From assembly GCF_037893015.1 (NCBI RefSeq), contig NC_133661.1:222607489-222671488 (forward strand): 64,000 bases of DNA, read 5' to 3'. This DNA is from Macrotis lagotis. Its lineage: Eukaryota > Chordata > Mammalia > Peramelemorphia > Peramelidae. A program made the translations under genes and the position numbers. Below, piece after piece: positions 32,850 through 43,790 of the stretch. Numbering within the stretch: position 1 is the stretch's first letter; each line of letters starts with the position of its first letter. The notes below the pieces were generated by a model, which did not search any database, was not told the origin of the DNA, and saw only the letters and a list, made by a program, of their open reading frames with translations.

Positions 32850-33605
32850 TTGGAATTGACCCAACCTTTCTGGAGAGCAATTTGCAATTATGCCCAAAGA
32901 GCAATAAAAGTATGCATACATTTGGTCTAGCAATGCAACTACTGGGTCTGTATCCCAAAAAGATCACATTAAAAGGGTAAAAAACCCACAACATTCATAG
33001 AAACTCTTTTTGTAGTGGCAAAGAATTGGAAATTGAAGAGATGGCCATCAATTGGGGAATTGCTGAACAAACTGTGGTATATGAATGTGATGGAGTATTA
33101 TTATTCTATAAGAAATCATGAGGGATGAGACTTCAGAAGAGACTGGGAAGACTTACATGAACTGATGCTGAGTGAAATGAGTAGACCCAGAAAAACATTT
33201 AACATACTAACAACATTGGGTGGTATTCAACTATGTTGGACTTGGTCATTTCAGCAATACAATAATCAAAGACAATTCTAAAAGACTTGTTATAGGAACT
33301 GTGGAACTTAAATGCAGAACAAAGCTTACTATCTTCAATTTTTAAAAGTTGTCTTATGTGTTGTGTCATTTTTCTAATTTTTTCTTCCATTTGAATTTGA
33401 TTCTTCTTTCACAACATGATTAATGTGGATCTTTGTTTAGCATAATTATACATGTAGAGGCTATATCAGATTGTTTTCTGTTAGGGGAAGAGAAGAGGAG
33501 GGAGAAAAATGTAAAACTCAAATCTTTGCAAGAAAAATAATTGGTGAAAACTACCATTGCATGTTATTGGAAAAACAAATAAATAAAAAAATATTTTTTT
33601 AAATA
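32850..33605 (+). mobile_element. L1 3' end, 5' truncated
   Basis: Parallel to the L1 at 20820-21540: 'tctggagagcaatttgcaat', 'aactactgggtctgtatccc', 'gtggcaaagaattggaaatt', 'ctgatgctgagtgaaatgag', ending in 'aataaataaaaaaata'. Confidence 0.95.
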
Positions 33606-33730
33606 TACATGAGTAGTTTGCCATTCCCCTCTCCAGTAGATTGAGGCAAATAGAAGTTAAGTGATTTTTCCAGAGTTACACAGCTACTAAATGTCTGACT
33701 GATGAGTGTTTGAAACTAGGACCATGGAAG
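33606..33730 (-). mobile_element. SINE-B/MIR-like fragment, antisense
   Basis: 'gtttgccattcccctctcca', 'gttaagtgatttttccagag' and 'tacacagctactaaatgtct'. Confidence 0.6.
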
Positions 33731-34420
33731 TGGGAGTAGAGAGGTACAAATATTTTACGAGTAACTCATCCTGCAGTGTTATTCTGCTTATCCTTTTGCC
33801 TTCCTAATGATCCCTTGATTCCCACTAACTTCTTTTATTACAAACAATGAAAGATATTTCTATTAGAGGTAGAATATTGAAATGGCATGCGGCTCCATAG
33901 CTTTGAGCTGCTATAGCATATCTAGCCACAAGAACAATGGGCCTTTATAGTTAAATATGTTTCAATTTGCTAATGCTACTACTTCAGAGTTTTTTAAAAG
34001 GACAATTTTGTGATCTGATAGCTTTCTTGAGTTGACCCATTTATTACAACACAGCTATTTTTAGTAGATCCCCTGAGTTTCTGGCATGTAGAAAAAGTAT
34101 TGAGGAAGCTGGGCTGATTTTCATAGGAAGTAAGCATCCCAACAAGGAGAAGTGAGAATATGGAAACAACCAAATCAGATCAAACCAATAAAAGTGAATT
34201 TATCATCCACTCATTGTGCAGGGGACCTCTATTGGGTACCAAGGGAGACAGATTTATTAACAAGAATAACTCCCTCTCTACAATGACCTTTTGATCTACT
34301 TGGGAGAGAAGATAGTCCAAATGTAGTCACAAATAGTTGAACATGACTAAACAACAGCAACCCAAAGAAAAAGGAAAAACTTCCTCTCATTTGGGGAGGA
34401 ATAGGATCCAGACTCTGGTA
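33731..34420. other. Intergenic, no recognised element
   Basis: Unique-looking sequence with no repeat landmark or open frame that I can support, except a possible SINE-B tail near 34325-34355 ('gttgaacatgactaaacaac'). Confidence 0.35.
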
Positions 34421-34436
34421 AAATAATCCCACAAAG

Positions 34437-34603
34437 TGGGGCAGCTAGGTGGCTCAGTGGATAAAACACCTGCCCAGGAGTCATGAGTACCTGGGTTCAA
34501 ATCCGGTCTCAAACATTTAATAATTACCTAGCTGTGTAGCCTTGGGCAAGCCACTTAACCCCATTTGCCTTGCAAAAACCTAAAAAAAAAAAAAAAAAAA
34601 AAG
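34437..34603 (+). mobile_element. SINE-A with exact 16-bp TSD
   Basis: 'aaataatcccacaaag' is at 34421-34436 and 34604-34619. Full head and long poly-A. Confidence 0.97.
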
Positions 34604-34721
34604 AAATAATCCCACAAAGCCAGGAGTTTTTTCCAATAATTTTTGAGAAGGAAGCGGAAGCAAACAGCAACTGATAGGAAAGCAGTTAGATGATAGAAGT
34701 AGTTGAAATAAACAAAAAAGA

Positions 34722-34885
34722 GGGGCGGCTAGGTGGCGCAGTGGATAAAGCACTGGCCCTGGAGTCAGGAGTGCTTGGGTTCAAATCAGGTCTCAGACAC
34801 TTAATAATTACCTAGCTGTATGGCCTTTGGGCAAGCCACTTAACCCCATTTGCCTTGTGAAAACCTAAAAATAAATAAATAAATA
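34722..34885 (+). mobile_element. SINE-A with 13-bp TSD
   Basis: The TSD 'aaataaacaaaaa' is at 34706-34718 and 34886-34898. The tail is (AAAT)n-rich. Confidence 0.95.
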
Positions 34886-35332
34886 AAATAAACAAAAAGG
34901 TTGCAATATCAGGGTAATACCAGGAAAGGTTAAAGAAACTTCTGTAGAGGTTTTGCAATGCAGCTTCCAAGATTAGAGACTGCTATCTGTGATTGTCCCT
35001 TTTGAAAGTTTCAAAATTATGCCTGTATATTGATTGTGTAAAGGGGGAAAGAAATGAGGGAGACCAGTGACTAGCTTGGCATGCACAATGTAAAGACAGA
35101 TCTGGACTAAAACTCTGTCCAGAATATTAAGATTTCCTTTCCACTCCCCCAACTGAGGATTACAAGCTGGAATCATAAGAGATTATAGTTTTTAAATAGT
35201 AATAATTTTGATAAATTCCTCAAGTAATGAGAACCCACATAGATCAGGTCCATTTTCCACCTAGGCTAAAATAAGTCTCTCATTGTGCTAACCAATAGTG
35301 AAGGATTTCAAAAAGGAATAAGGTTGGAAGAG

Positions 35333-35880
35333 GGTATAAATCAAAGGATAATTTTTATTATATTAAACTTAAAAGTTTTTGCACAAACAAAGCTAATACA
35401 AGCAAGATTGGGGGGGGAGTAGATTTCTGTCAGAAAGAGGGGAGAGAAAATATGCAAGTTAAAACCTTTCAAAAATGATTGTTGAAACTATCTTTGCATG
35501 TTAGTTGGAAAAACAATAAATAAAATATTTTATAAAAAACAGCATAAAAAGAAAAGACAATTTCTCATTTTCATTTCTCAAATATGTAGAGAAATGAGTC
35601 AAATTTATAAGAATACATGTCATTCTCTGAATTTTTTTTAAAAAGCAGAATAAAAAGAAAAAACATTTCCACAAGTATCTCTGCTAAAGGCCTCATTTCT
35701 CAAATATATAGAGAAGTGAGTCAAATTTATAAGAATATGTGTTAAATTTATATGAAAACATGTAAAAATATGCTGATTGAAAAATGGTCAAAGGATATAC
35801 ACAGACAGTTTCAAAAGAAGAAATCAAAGTTATCTGTAGTCATATGAATAAATGCCTCTAAGGCTATCTATTAAGAAAAA
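35333..35880 (+). mobile_element. Rearranged L1 ORF2/3' fragments
   Basis: 'taaaagtttttgcacaaaca' (35368) matches the L1 ORF2 C-terminus, followed directly by a 3'UTR end at 35500-35530. Then comes a piece of ORF2 containing 'gagaaatgagtcaaatttat', repeated as a diverged ~110-bp tandem duplication (about 35539-35640 and 35642-35745), and 'gaaaaatggtcaaaggatat'. The order is scrambled relative to an intact L1. Confidence 0.8.
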
Positions 35881-36574
35881 TATGATCTGGAAAGAATCTG
35901 TCCACCCACCCCCATTATTCCACAGGAAGAGAGAGTTAATATTATCCTTCTAATCCTGTCTCACAAAAACACCAGCTAGGAAGTATCATAGACAGGATTT
36001 GAATCCAGGACATCTAATTCCATGTCCAGTATTGTGGCTTGTTTGGTTTTTTCCCAAGACACATTTTTAAGGTCATAAACACATCTTATACTTTTTGTAC
36101 AGTTTCCAAAGCACTTTTTCATGCATTGTTTCATTTGGTTCTCATCAAATTCTTCTAAACTAGATAGGATCCTGTCTCTGTTAATATTTATTGCCCCTGG
36201 AACCTCAAAATTCTATTCTTTGTTCAAGGCCCAGTTATAATATCACTTCTTCTCTGAAGTCTTTTTTGATCTCCCCCAGTTTGAAACAATCTAGTTCTTT
36301 CAATTTCCATAGCCATTTATTTGTACATTTATAATGGTTTTTTTTAATCACATTCTGCCTTGTAATATAAAACCTACTTGTGCTTCCTAGTGAAACAAGT
36401 TGTTCATGTCACAGGAAAGGTTAAGAACCTTTGGTGTAGCAGAAGAGAACCAACCTAGTGCTTGAAGGAGAAGAAGATTTGCAGTTGCCCATCTGAGAGA
36501 AGCCAATGAGATTTTGGCTGAGCAAATTGCCTTGCCCAATCCCATAGCAATTGCCTCATGGCCAAGCAGCCTAG
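35881..36574. other. Intergenic, mostly old repeat debris
   Basis: A MIR-like antisense scrap at about 35950-36030 ('gacaggatttgaatccagga') and L2/MIR debris near 36110-36330 ('ctctgaagtcttttttgatc'). No gene. Confidence 0.4.
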
Positions 36575-36745
36575 CCTTTGGAAGTCTGATGAAACCTATG
36601 AACCTTTTTTTTTCAGAAAAATGTTTTTAAGAATATAAAATACAGGAGATTGCAAATGAATCCAATTAATTTGAAATACAATTATAAAGAAAAAAATTTT
36701 TAACCAAGTTCAAGAACCTGAGATTAAGAATCCTTGATCTAAAGT
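36575..36745 (-). mobile_element. Non-autonomous DNA-transposon-like repeat, copy 1
   Basis: The reverse complement matches the repeat at 47686-47868: 'gaagtctgatgaaaccta', 'agaatataaaatacaggaga', 'ccaattaatttgaaatacaa', and ends with 'gagattaagaatccttga'. The ends suggest TIRs of the 'ggttaagaac' kind. Confidence 0.55.
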
Positions 36746-36869
36746 ATTAGTGTGTTTTATTTTATTTTATTTCAGCTAGAATACCACATTGTTCTTTCAG
36801 GTAGGAGGATCCTTAGGTTAGCATTACAGAAGACTCTTCTCTTTGACTCAGAACCTCAATTTGTCACCT

Positions 36870-37095
36870 CCAGAAGTAGTGGATAGAGTTCTGGGTCTGG
36901 AATCAGGATGACCTGAATTCAAATGTGACCTCAAACATTAGCTATGTGACTTTGGGCAAATCACTGTCTGCCTGTTTCCTCCTTTGTAAAATGAAGATGG
37001 CAACAACTGTCTCTAAGAGTTGCTGTGAGTAAAAAATGAGACATAAATGTTTTGCAAACCTGAAAGATTTATATAAATGCTAGCTACTAATATTA
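36870..37095 (+). mobile_element. SINE-C (tRNA head, MIR/L2-type tail)
   Basis: 'gagttctgggtctggaatca', 'gactttgggcaaatcactgt', 'ttgtaaaatgaagatggcaa' and 'aaatgttttgcaaacctgaa'. Confidence 0.85.
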
Positions 37096-37146
37096 ATCAA
37101 AAGTAATTAAAAAGCTAGAAATTACAATTAAATATTGTTATTATTT

Positions 37147-37397
37147 GGTGTTATTGTTTAGTCATTATCAATCATGTCTAATTCTTCATGACCCCATTTA
37201 GGTATTTCTTAGCAAAAATTTGGAGAGGTTTGTCATTTTCTTCTCTAGCTCATTTTACAGTTGAGGAAATGGATGATAAGTGACATGCCCCAGGGACACA
37301 CAACTAGCAAGTGTCCAAGGGCAAATTTGAATTCAGTAAGAGGAGTCTTCCTGACTCCAGGTTTTGTATTCTATCCACTTTACTATTTAGCTGCCCC
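37147..37397 (-). mobile_element. SINE-B, full length, antisense
   Basis: Starts with 'gttattgtttagtcattatc', then 'catgaccccatttaggtatt', 'gtttgtcattttcttctcta', and ends 'tatttagctgcccc'. Confidence 0.93.
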
Positions 37398-37794
37398 TTT
37401 ATTTGCATTATTTAACAGTAATTAATTTATAAATGTGAAACTCTTTTCATATGTTAAATAGCTGAATCTGAATTTTACTTCTTTTCCAGTCCTACAGGAT
37501 TAATAAACCCTCTCCCTTAGTAAGCCCCTTCACTTTACCTTAAGATGATTAGCTTCAATTTAGTCAGTTTTACCTCCCATAATCCTTCTGGAATCTCTAA
37601 GCCTATGGAATCAAGTTCTATGTTCCCCGGCCTCTTCAAGACTCCTGGTTATTCTAGGATAATTGCCAATTTTATACCTAACATATTTCCCCCCTTTCAT
37701 TTCAGTCTTTCTTTTTTTTGTTCCTGCAGACCTGCAGATTTTGCTGAAGTCTCACTGGAAGGCACTAAGATTAAAGAGGAATGGAAAGACTTCT

Positions 37795-37900
37795 TGTAGC
37801 AGTGGGACTTTTGCTGAATCTTAAAGGAAGCCAGGAAACTTAGGAAGTGGAGATGAGGAAGGAGTGCCAGGCATGGGGGATAGCCAGTGGAAATTCTTAG
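37795..37900 (-). mobile_element. L2 fragment, antisense
   Basis: 'tcttaaaggaagccaggaaa', 'agtggagatgaggaaggagt' and 'ccaggcatgggggatagcca'. This is a relatively well kept L2 block. Confidence 0.8.
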
Positions 37901-38082
37901 AATGTCATATTTGAGATTCAGCAAGGAAAATAGCTTCAGAAAATGAAGTTGCCCAGTGCTACTCGGCACAGCAGAGCTTAGATGCAAGCCCAAATTCTCT
38001 TCCCTTTCACTAAGGATGATGATTTCTTGGTCTAGATAGAGAGATGGGCAGTGAACAGCCATTGTGGAGACAAGGCAGTTCT

Positions 38083-41000
38083 TTTTTTTTCCCCCTTTTT
38101 CTTTTTTTCCATTTATTTATTCTTATTTTGTACAAATAATGTTTTTTATACATTACTAAAGTATTCTTGTTTAAAAGTAAACATAATACCCCCTCCCCCC
38201 CAAAAAATATAGACCCACATGAGCAATAAAAGTAAAGGGGAGAGAAAAAAATTGAAATTGAAATTTAAAAAATAAATAATAATAATTGTAGGTATGGCTA
38301 GGTGGCACAGTGGATGGAGCATCCAAGCCCAAATCCAGCCCCAGACACCCAACAATCACTCAGTTGTGTGACCCCATGTAAGCCATCCCAGCCCCATTAC
38401 CCTGCAAAAAACCAAAAAAAAAAAGACCCAAAATAAAATAAAATAGTAATAATAATAATAGTAGGGGCAGCCAGGTGGCAGACAGAGCACTGGCCCTTGA
38501 GCCAGGAGCACCCAGATCCAAATCCAGCCTCAGACATCCAACAATCACCCAGATGTGCAGCCCCAGGCAGGCCACCCAGTCCCATTTGCCCTGCAACCCC
38601 CACCTACCCCAAATAATAATAACAAAAAATGTGCTTCACTCTGTGTTCCAACACCACCAGCTTTGTCGCAGGTAGATCACATCTTTAGGATAAGTCCATC
38701 ACAAAAGTTACTTCCATATTTTTCCACTGTTGCCATTGCTGATCACAACTCCTTCCATTCATACTTCTCCACTACCATGTACTATATTTTCTCTCTCCTT
38801 TCACTGTCTCTGCTGTAGGGTAGCTGAGTGGCGCAGCAGACAGATCCCCATCCCTGGGGCCAAGAGGCCCCAAGCCCACATACCACCCCTTAGGCCCAGC
38901 ATCCATCCAGCCCTATGGTCCCAGACAGGCCATCCAATCCAAGTCCCTTGCAAGAAGTAAAGAAGAAAATATGTTATATCTGACCACTCTCCCGCTGTGG
39001 TACACCCTCTCCTCCATCACTCACATCCCCCCTTCCCCCTGCTCCCCCCCCTTCTTACTACAGATGTCTGTACCCCATTGAGTATATATGCTGTTTCCTC
39101 TCCTAGCCACCTCTGATGAGAGCAAAGATTCCCTCATTCCCCCTTGCCTTCCCCCCTTCCATATCATTGCAATAGCTCATTGTAATAAAGAAAAATCTTA
39201 TATGAAATATCTTAGCCTATTCCTCCTCTCCTTTTTCTTTCTCCCATTACATTTCCTTTTTATCTATTGATTCCATTTTTTATACCACAATATATCTTCA
39301 AATTCAGCTTTCTCCTTTGCTTCATCTATAAAAGCTCCTTCTACCTGCTCTATTAAATGAGAAGGTTCATATGAGTATTTTCAGTATCATTTTTCTATAC
39401 AGGAATATATGTAGTTCATCATCATTAAGTCCCTCATATTTTCCCCTTCTCCTCCACTCTTTATGATTCACCTGAGTCCTGTATTTGAAGATCAAACCTT
39501 CTGTTCAGCTCTGACCATTCCAACAGGAACATTTGAAATTCCCCTGGCTCATTGAAAGTCCATCTTTTTCCCTGGAAGAGGATGTTCAGTTTTTCTGGGT
39601 AGTTGATTCTCGGATGCATTCTAAGCTCTTTTGCCTTCTGGAATATTATATTCCAAGCCCTACGAGCTTTTAATGTAGTTGCTGCTAAGTGCTGTGTGAT
39701 CCTGACTGCAGCTCCATGATATCTGAACTGTGTCCCTCTGACTGCTTGTAATATTTTCTCTTTGACTTGAGAATTCTGAAACTTTGCTATAATATTCCTG
39801 GAGGTTGGGGTTTTTTTTGGATCTTTTTCTTGGGGAGATTGGTGGATTCTCTCCATTTCTATTTTGCCCTCTGCTTCTAGGATATCAGGGCAATTTTCCT
39901 GTAGTAATTCTTTGAATGATGTCAAGGCTCTTTTCCTGATCAGGTATTCCACTAATTTTTAAATTATCTTTCCCAAATCTGTTTTCCATATCAGTTGTTT
40001 TTTCAATGAGATGTTTCACGTTTTCTTCTAATTTTTCATTCTTTTGGTTTTGAAGTATTGTGTCCTGATTTCTCATAAAATCAATAACCTCCCTCAGTTC
40101 CAGTCTTTGTCTGAAGGATTTGTTCTCCTCAGAGTTTTCTTATCTCTTTTTCCATTTGACCAATTCTGCTTTTTAAAGCATTCTTCTCCTCAATAACTTT
40201 TTGAACTGTTTTATCCATTTGACCTATGCTGGTTTTTAAGGTGTTATTTTCTTCAGCATTTTTTGGATCTCCTTGACTAAGCTGCTGACTTCATTTTCAT
40301 GTTTTTCCTGCATCTCTCTCTCATTTCTTTTCCCAATTTTTCTTCTATCTCCCTCACTTGATTTTCAAAGTCTTTTTTGAGCTCTATCATAGCCTGAGCC
40401 CAATTTCTGTTTTTTTTCTTGGAGTCTTTAGATGCAGGAGCTTATACTTCTTCATCTTCAGATTGAGTGTTTTGATCCTTCTTGGAATCACAGACAAAGT
40501 ATTTCTCAGTGGTGTTCCTTTTTTCTCTGCTTACTCATTTCTCCAGCCTGTGCCTGCTTTTGGGGTGCTTCCTGAGCTTTTGAGTATTATTGGGACACTC
40601 CCTACTAGGATCTCAGTGTATGAGGCTCTGTCTTCCCTCCTGGTCTGTGAAAGACCATAAGAGCCACCCTCTGCCACGAGGCTGAAGTGGGGGGGGCCTG
40701 CTGTTCTATGAGGGGCCTAGACTGTGATCAGGATCTGAATGTGGTCAGGACCCCAGAGTCCTGTTCCAGGGACAGAGGACAGAACTTGGCAGTCTCTCTC
40801 CACTCCCCTCCTTAGGCTCAGCACTCATGCCCTGGGGATTCTTGCTTACAGGCTCTGCCTGCTTCCTGTTCCTGGATCTGGGCTGCTATGGCCATGCTCG
40901 CTGAGTACCCTGAGGGCTGGGCTTCACATGCTTGTACTGATCCCCCAAGTTGTGCCTGGTGCTCCTAGGGGTGTACTTTAGGAAACTGCCTGCTCCACAG

Positions 41001-41266
41001 GAGCTGTGGCTCCCAGCACCCTGGGGCTGCCTCTGGGAGGCTGAAGTTCCTTTGCTCTGGTGGGCTGCCCCTCCAACGCCGTGGAGCCAAGTTTTTCCAT
41101 TCTTTTCCAGGTTACCTTGGGCTGGAGTGCCCCACTGGATCTCTCTGTGGGTTCTGTCTCTCAAAAATTTAGTTAGAGTCCTTAGTTTAGAAGTTTTGAG
41201 CAAGAGCACCTAAAAGATGATCTTCTCCTGTTGTCATTTTGGCACCGCCTCCCCCCCCCCCCCCAG
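38083..41266 (-). mobile_element. Composite half-L1 (HAL1-like) element, copy 2
   Basis: About 3.2 kb, collinear with the copy at 27553-30757: 5'UTR (41266-about 40690), ORF1 remnant (about 40680-39460), then three antisense SINE-derived modules (38955-38815, 38600-38463, 38410-38291, the last with an internal deletion) and the same A-rich end. Imperfect TSD: 'caaggcagttct' at 38071-38082 versus a copy with a 5-base insert at 41267-41282. No ORF2. Confidence 0.88.
39461..40680 (-). pseudogene. Half-L1 ORF1 remnant, copy 2
   Basis: The clearest part is 39952-39461: ELLQENCPDILEAEGKIEM, SPQEKDPKKTPTSRNI, AKFQNSQVKEKILQAVRG, RWTFNEPGEF and ELNRRFDLQIQDSGES, the RRM-to-C-terminal half of ORF1p. 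The frame before it (40076-39885) gives KHLIEKTTDMENRFGKDNLK. The coiled-coil part further upstream is broken by shifts. It is better preserved in the C-terminal half than copy 1. Confidence 0.87.
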
Positions 41267-41684
41267 CAAGGCAACTCAGTTCTAATGTAATATGACTTGA
41301 ATAAATGGGGGAAAAATATTTTTAATATGTGAAGAGAGGCGTGAAAAATATTTCCACAGATTCCACAGGATCTGGGGTTGCTTGGATTGCTACAGATGGA
41401 TGACTCAGCATGCTGAAATATAATAATTACAATGGGTATGATGCATCTTTCAGTGTTGTGATGCAACTAGTGTTGCTATTGGTGAATGATGAACTTACTA
41501 AAGATGAAAGTCTTTGGTCTAAGAGTCTATGGGAAGGAGATGTCAAGATAGTGACTTTCCATTATTGGAAACATTCAAACAGAAGTTAAATAACTATTCA
41601 TAATGTTGCAATGCCCCCTTGGGAGGTCTGGCAAATGGCCTCTGCATTTCTCCTTACTCTAAGGTTCTATGACCATGGGAAGAC
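41267..41684. other. Intergenic, no recognised element
   Basis: Short unique-looking stretch between the half-L1 and a MAR-type SINE. No open frame of note. Confidence 0.35.
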
Positions 41685-41880
41685 CATGGTCTCCCACTCC
41701 CTCAGGGCCATTTGTGGTTGTCCTGATCCATATCTGCCCATTGGACCCAGATGACTCTGGAGGAGAAAGTGAGGCTGGTGACTTAGAACAGCTTCCCCTC
41801 ACTCAAATCCAGTTCATGGGCTTGTCACGGCTCCCGGATGACATGGGTCTTCTTCCAGAAACAAAGGGCAAATATCATTA
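41685..41880 (+). mobile_element. MAR-type SINE 3' module
   Basis: 'tcagggccatttgtggttgt', 'gtgaggctggtgacttagaa', 'caaatccagttcatgggctt' and 'gtcttcttccagaaacaaag'. Same module as at 14.0-14.5 kb. It lies directly upstream of the CpG island. Confidence 0.85.
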
Positions 41881-42593
41881 AGACGCATTCATAGACTAAT
41901 GCAAGTGTAGAAAGGTACAGATACTAGAGACTGCAACCCTCAAATACTGGGTCTCCTCCTAAGGCTGAGCCTCAGGATTGAAGGAGGCAGCAGCAAAGAA
42001 AGTCTGTCCTCAAAAACAAGGCAAAGCGGGCCGCCTCCAGCTGGTTCCAGTTAGCCTGTAGGAATAGACAGAGCCAGGCGGTGGGAATGAAGTGGCCTGG
42101 AGCGGCTCAGAAAGCCCTCCCAAAGCCTTGCTCTCAGTACCTGCCCGTGGCGCCTTCCTTGGTCCCCGGCCCCGGGCCCCACGGCGTGCCAGCCTCCCGC
42201 TCCTGCCTCCCCTGGGCCTGGGGCTGCAAGGCACGTCCGTCTCAAGGCGGGTTTTAACCAAAAAAGCCAACACCAAATCTGACCAGCCAGGGACAGCCTC
42301 TTCCTGAAATCCCCCGCTCACTTCGATACAGGAAGTAGAAGAAGTCGAGACTGCAAAGGCAGGTCTCAAAGTCTCTGCCCCACTTCGCAGGTCTGCGCTC
42401 CGGCTGTCCGGGCCCGGGCCGGCGGGGGCAGCCCCGGAGGACGTGTCCCTCCCTCCCCGAGAAGGAGAGGCGGGGAGCTGCGGGGCGGGGAGGAGGATGC
42501 GGACCCCTCCTCTGGGGCAGCCCCGGGGCCGCTGCCTGCAGCCAGGAGGCCCTTCTGCAGCTTGAGCCGCCCCCCAGTGACTTGGCAGGGAAG

Positions 42594-42634
42594 ATGAACC
42601 CGGCGGGGGACCGAGGAGTCGGGGACCGCCCCGG
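42594..42634 (+). CDS. RIN3: Candidate first coding exon, RIN3-like
   Basis: An ATG with purine at -3 ('gggaagatga') opens a frame of 13 codons plus two bases (MNPAGDRGVGDRP, then GG|) ending at a strong donor, CCGG|GTAAGC, GT at 42635-42636. It lies inside the CpG island, downstream of GC boxes. The neighbouring gene in human, RIN3, a RAB5 guanine-nucleotide exchange factor with SH2, RIN-homology, VPS9 and RA domains, begins with a short Gly/Ala/Arg/Asp-rich exon, and the composition is alike; this comparison is from memory and weak. No downstream RIN3 exon is in the window, which fits a long first intron. An alternative donor exists at 42977. It could equally be a 5'UTR exon. Confidence 0.35.
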
Positions 42635-42970
42635 GTAAGCCTTGGCAAGCTCTGCCCAGGGAGGCGGGAGTGGGCTTCGCCCTGGAGCCTTTTGCCACAA
42701 AGGGCTGGTTGCCAGAGGCAGCCTCCCCCGGGAGGTTGGGTGGAGGTTCGCGCCTCTTGCTGGGTGGAAGGACGCCCGGGGCAGGACGTCACTGGGCATC
42801 TGGCTGAGGCGTGCCTGGATTCCCCCAGCGGGTTGCAGTTGCCAAGCTAGCTCTAGGCAGTGGGCTGCTGCTGGGGGAGCGGGATCCCCGGAGCCGCAGG
42901 AAGGTTAATTGTCAAAGTGGGTCGAGGCACTCGCGGGGGAGACCTGGGGTTTCGCAGGGCATCTCTGCCC

Positions 42971-42983
42971 CGCAAGGTGAGGA
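42971..42983 (+). promoter_or_regulatory. Alternative splice donor in the CpG island
   Basis: 'cgcaag|gtgagg' with GT at 42977-42978 matches the donor consensus closely. It could end an alternative first exon of the same gene. Confidence 0.35.
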
Positions 42984-43644
42984 TGGAGCACTGAGGGGGA
43001 AACAGGACTAGGGGCTCCCTGGGAGCTCGAGGGACCATTTCACAGTCCCCCTGGAAACCCGCCTAAGTCGAAGAGACCGGCCCGACCTATCCACGCTTCC
43101 TAGAGCAAACGGTCCGGGGAAGGCAAAGCGGGCTTTGGGGAGACTTGGACAGCGAAGCCCCGGCTAGGAATGCCCCAGAGGCGCAGCGCCGGGCGTCTGT
43201 CAGACGTGGGAGCAAGGACGCCGGGGACTCCAGAGACCGGGCAGTCCGGGTGGAACGAGTGCGCCGCCCCAAAGGCCCCTCACCTTCTCCTTCAGAGTCT
43301 GCCCCGCCAAAGTCCCTCCTGATCCCCCTCGCGGGGATCCCCGGACTGTCCGAGGGCCCCAGCATCCCCGGAGCTTTGTAGGCAGAGCAAAGCGAACTTT
43401 GGAACTTAGCTGTCCGCTCTGCGCTCAACAAGGGATGGAGAAGGGAGCCCGGGTTTTCAAGCCTCTTCATACTGTGTTCCTTAAAATTAATTTTTTTATT
43501 CAAATACTAAAAATCTATTTTCTCCGATCAGACTCTATGGGGGGGGGGGGAGAAGAGAAGAAAGGAACCCTTTGTAAACAAACACGCAAGGTCGAGCAAA
43601 ATAAATTCTCGCGTTGGACGTATCCAAAAAACATTTATCGCTTT

Positions 43645-43790
43645 TTGTACCGTGAGTCCATCACCTCTTTATCAGGAAACTCTACCCTTCTTTTTACAGA
43701 AGAGGAAATTGAGGTCCAGGGGGAGGAAGTGACCTCCCAGGTCACCCAGGTAGCACAAATGAAAGAACCCAGGTTCAACATGTCTTACCA
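43645..43790 (-). mobile_element. MIR, antisense
   Basis: 'tttacagaagaggaaattga', 'gaagtgacctcccaggtcac' and 'gaacccaggttcaa' in order. Confidence 0.75.

Larger units (their letters stand above)
42005..43480 (+). promoter_or_regulatory. CpG island, probable gene promoter
   Basis: The only extended CpG-dense, GC-rich block in the window, free of transposons. It contains a GGGGCGGGG Sp1-type box (42482-42490), an ETS-type 'caggaagt' (42329-42336) and no TATA box near the candidate exon. Long open frames on the - strand here (up to 260 codons) are typical of high GC and carry no domain. It sits about 38 kb past the NCKX 3'UTR. By mammalian gene order it should be the RIN3 promoter (inference). 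Confidence 0.75.

Noticed and set aside
42010..42792. 260-codon open frame on the - strand in the CpG island
   Set aside because: High GC lowers stop frequency on all frames. The product is Pro/Gly/Arg/Ser-rich without a domain, and overlapping frames on both strands are also open. No start context or splice logic supports it.
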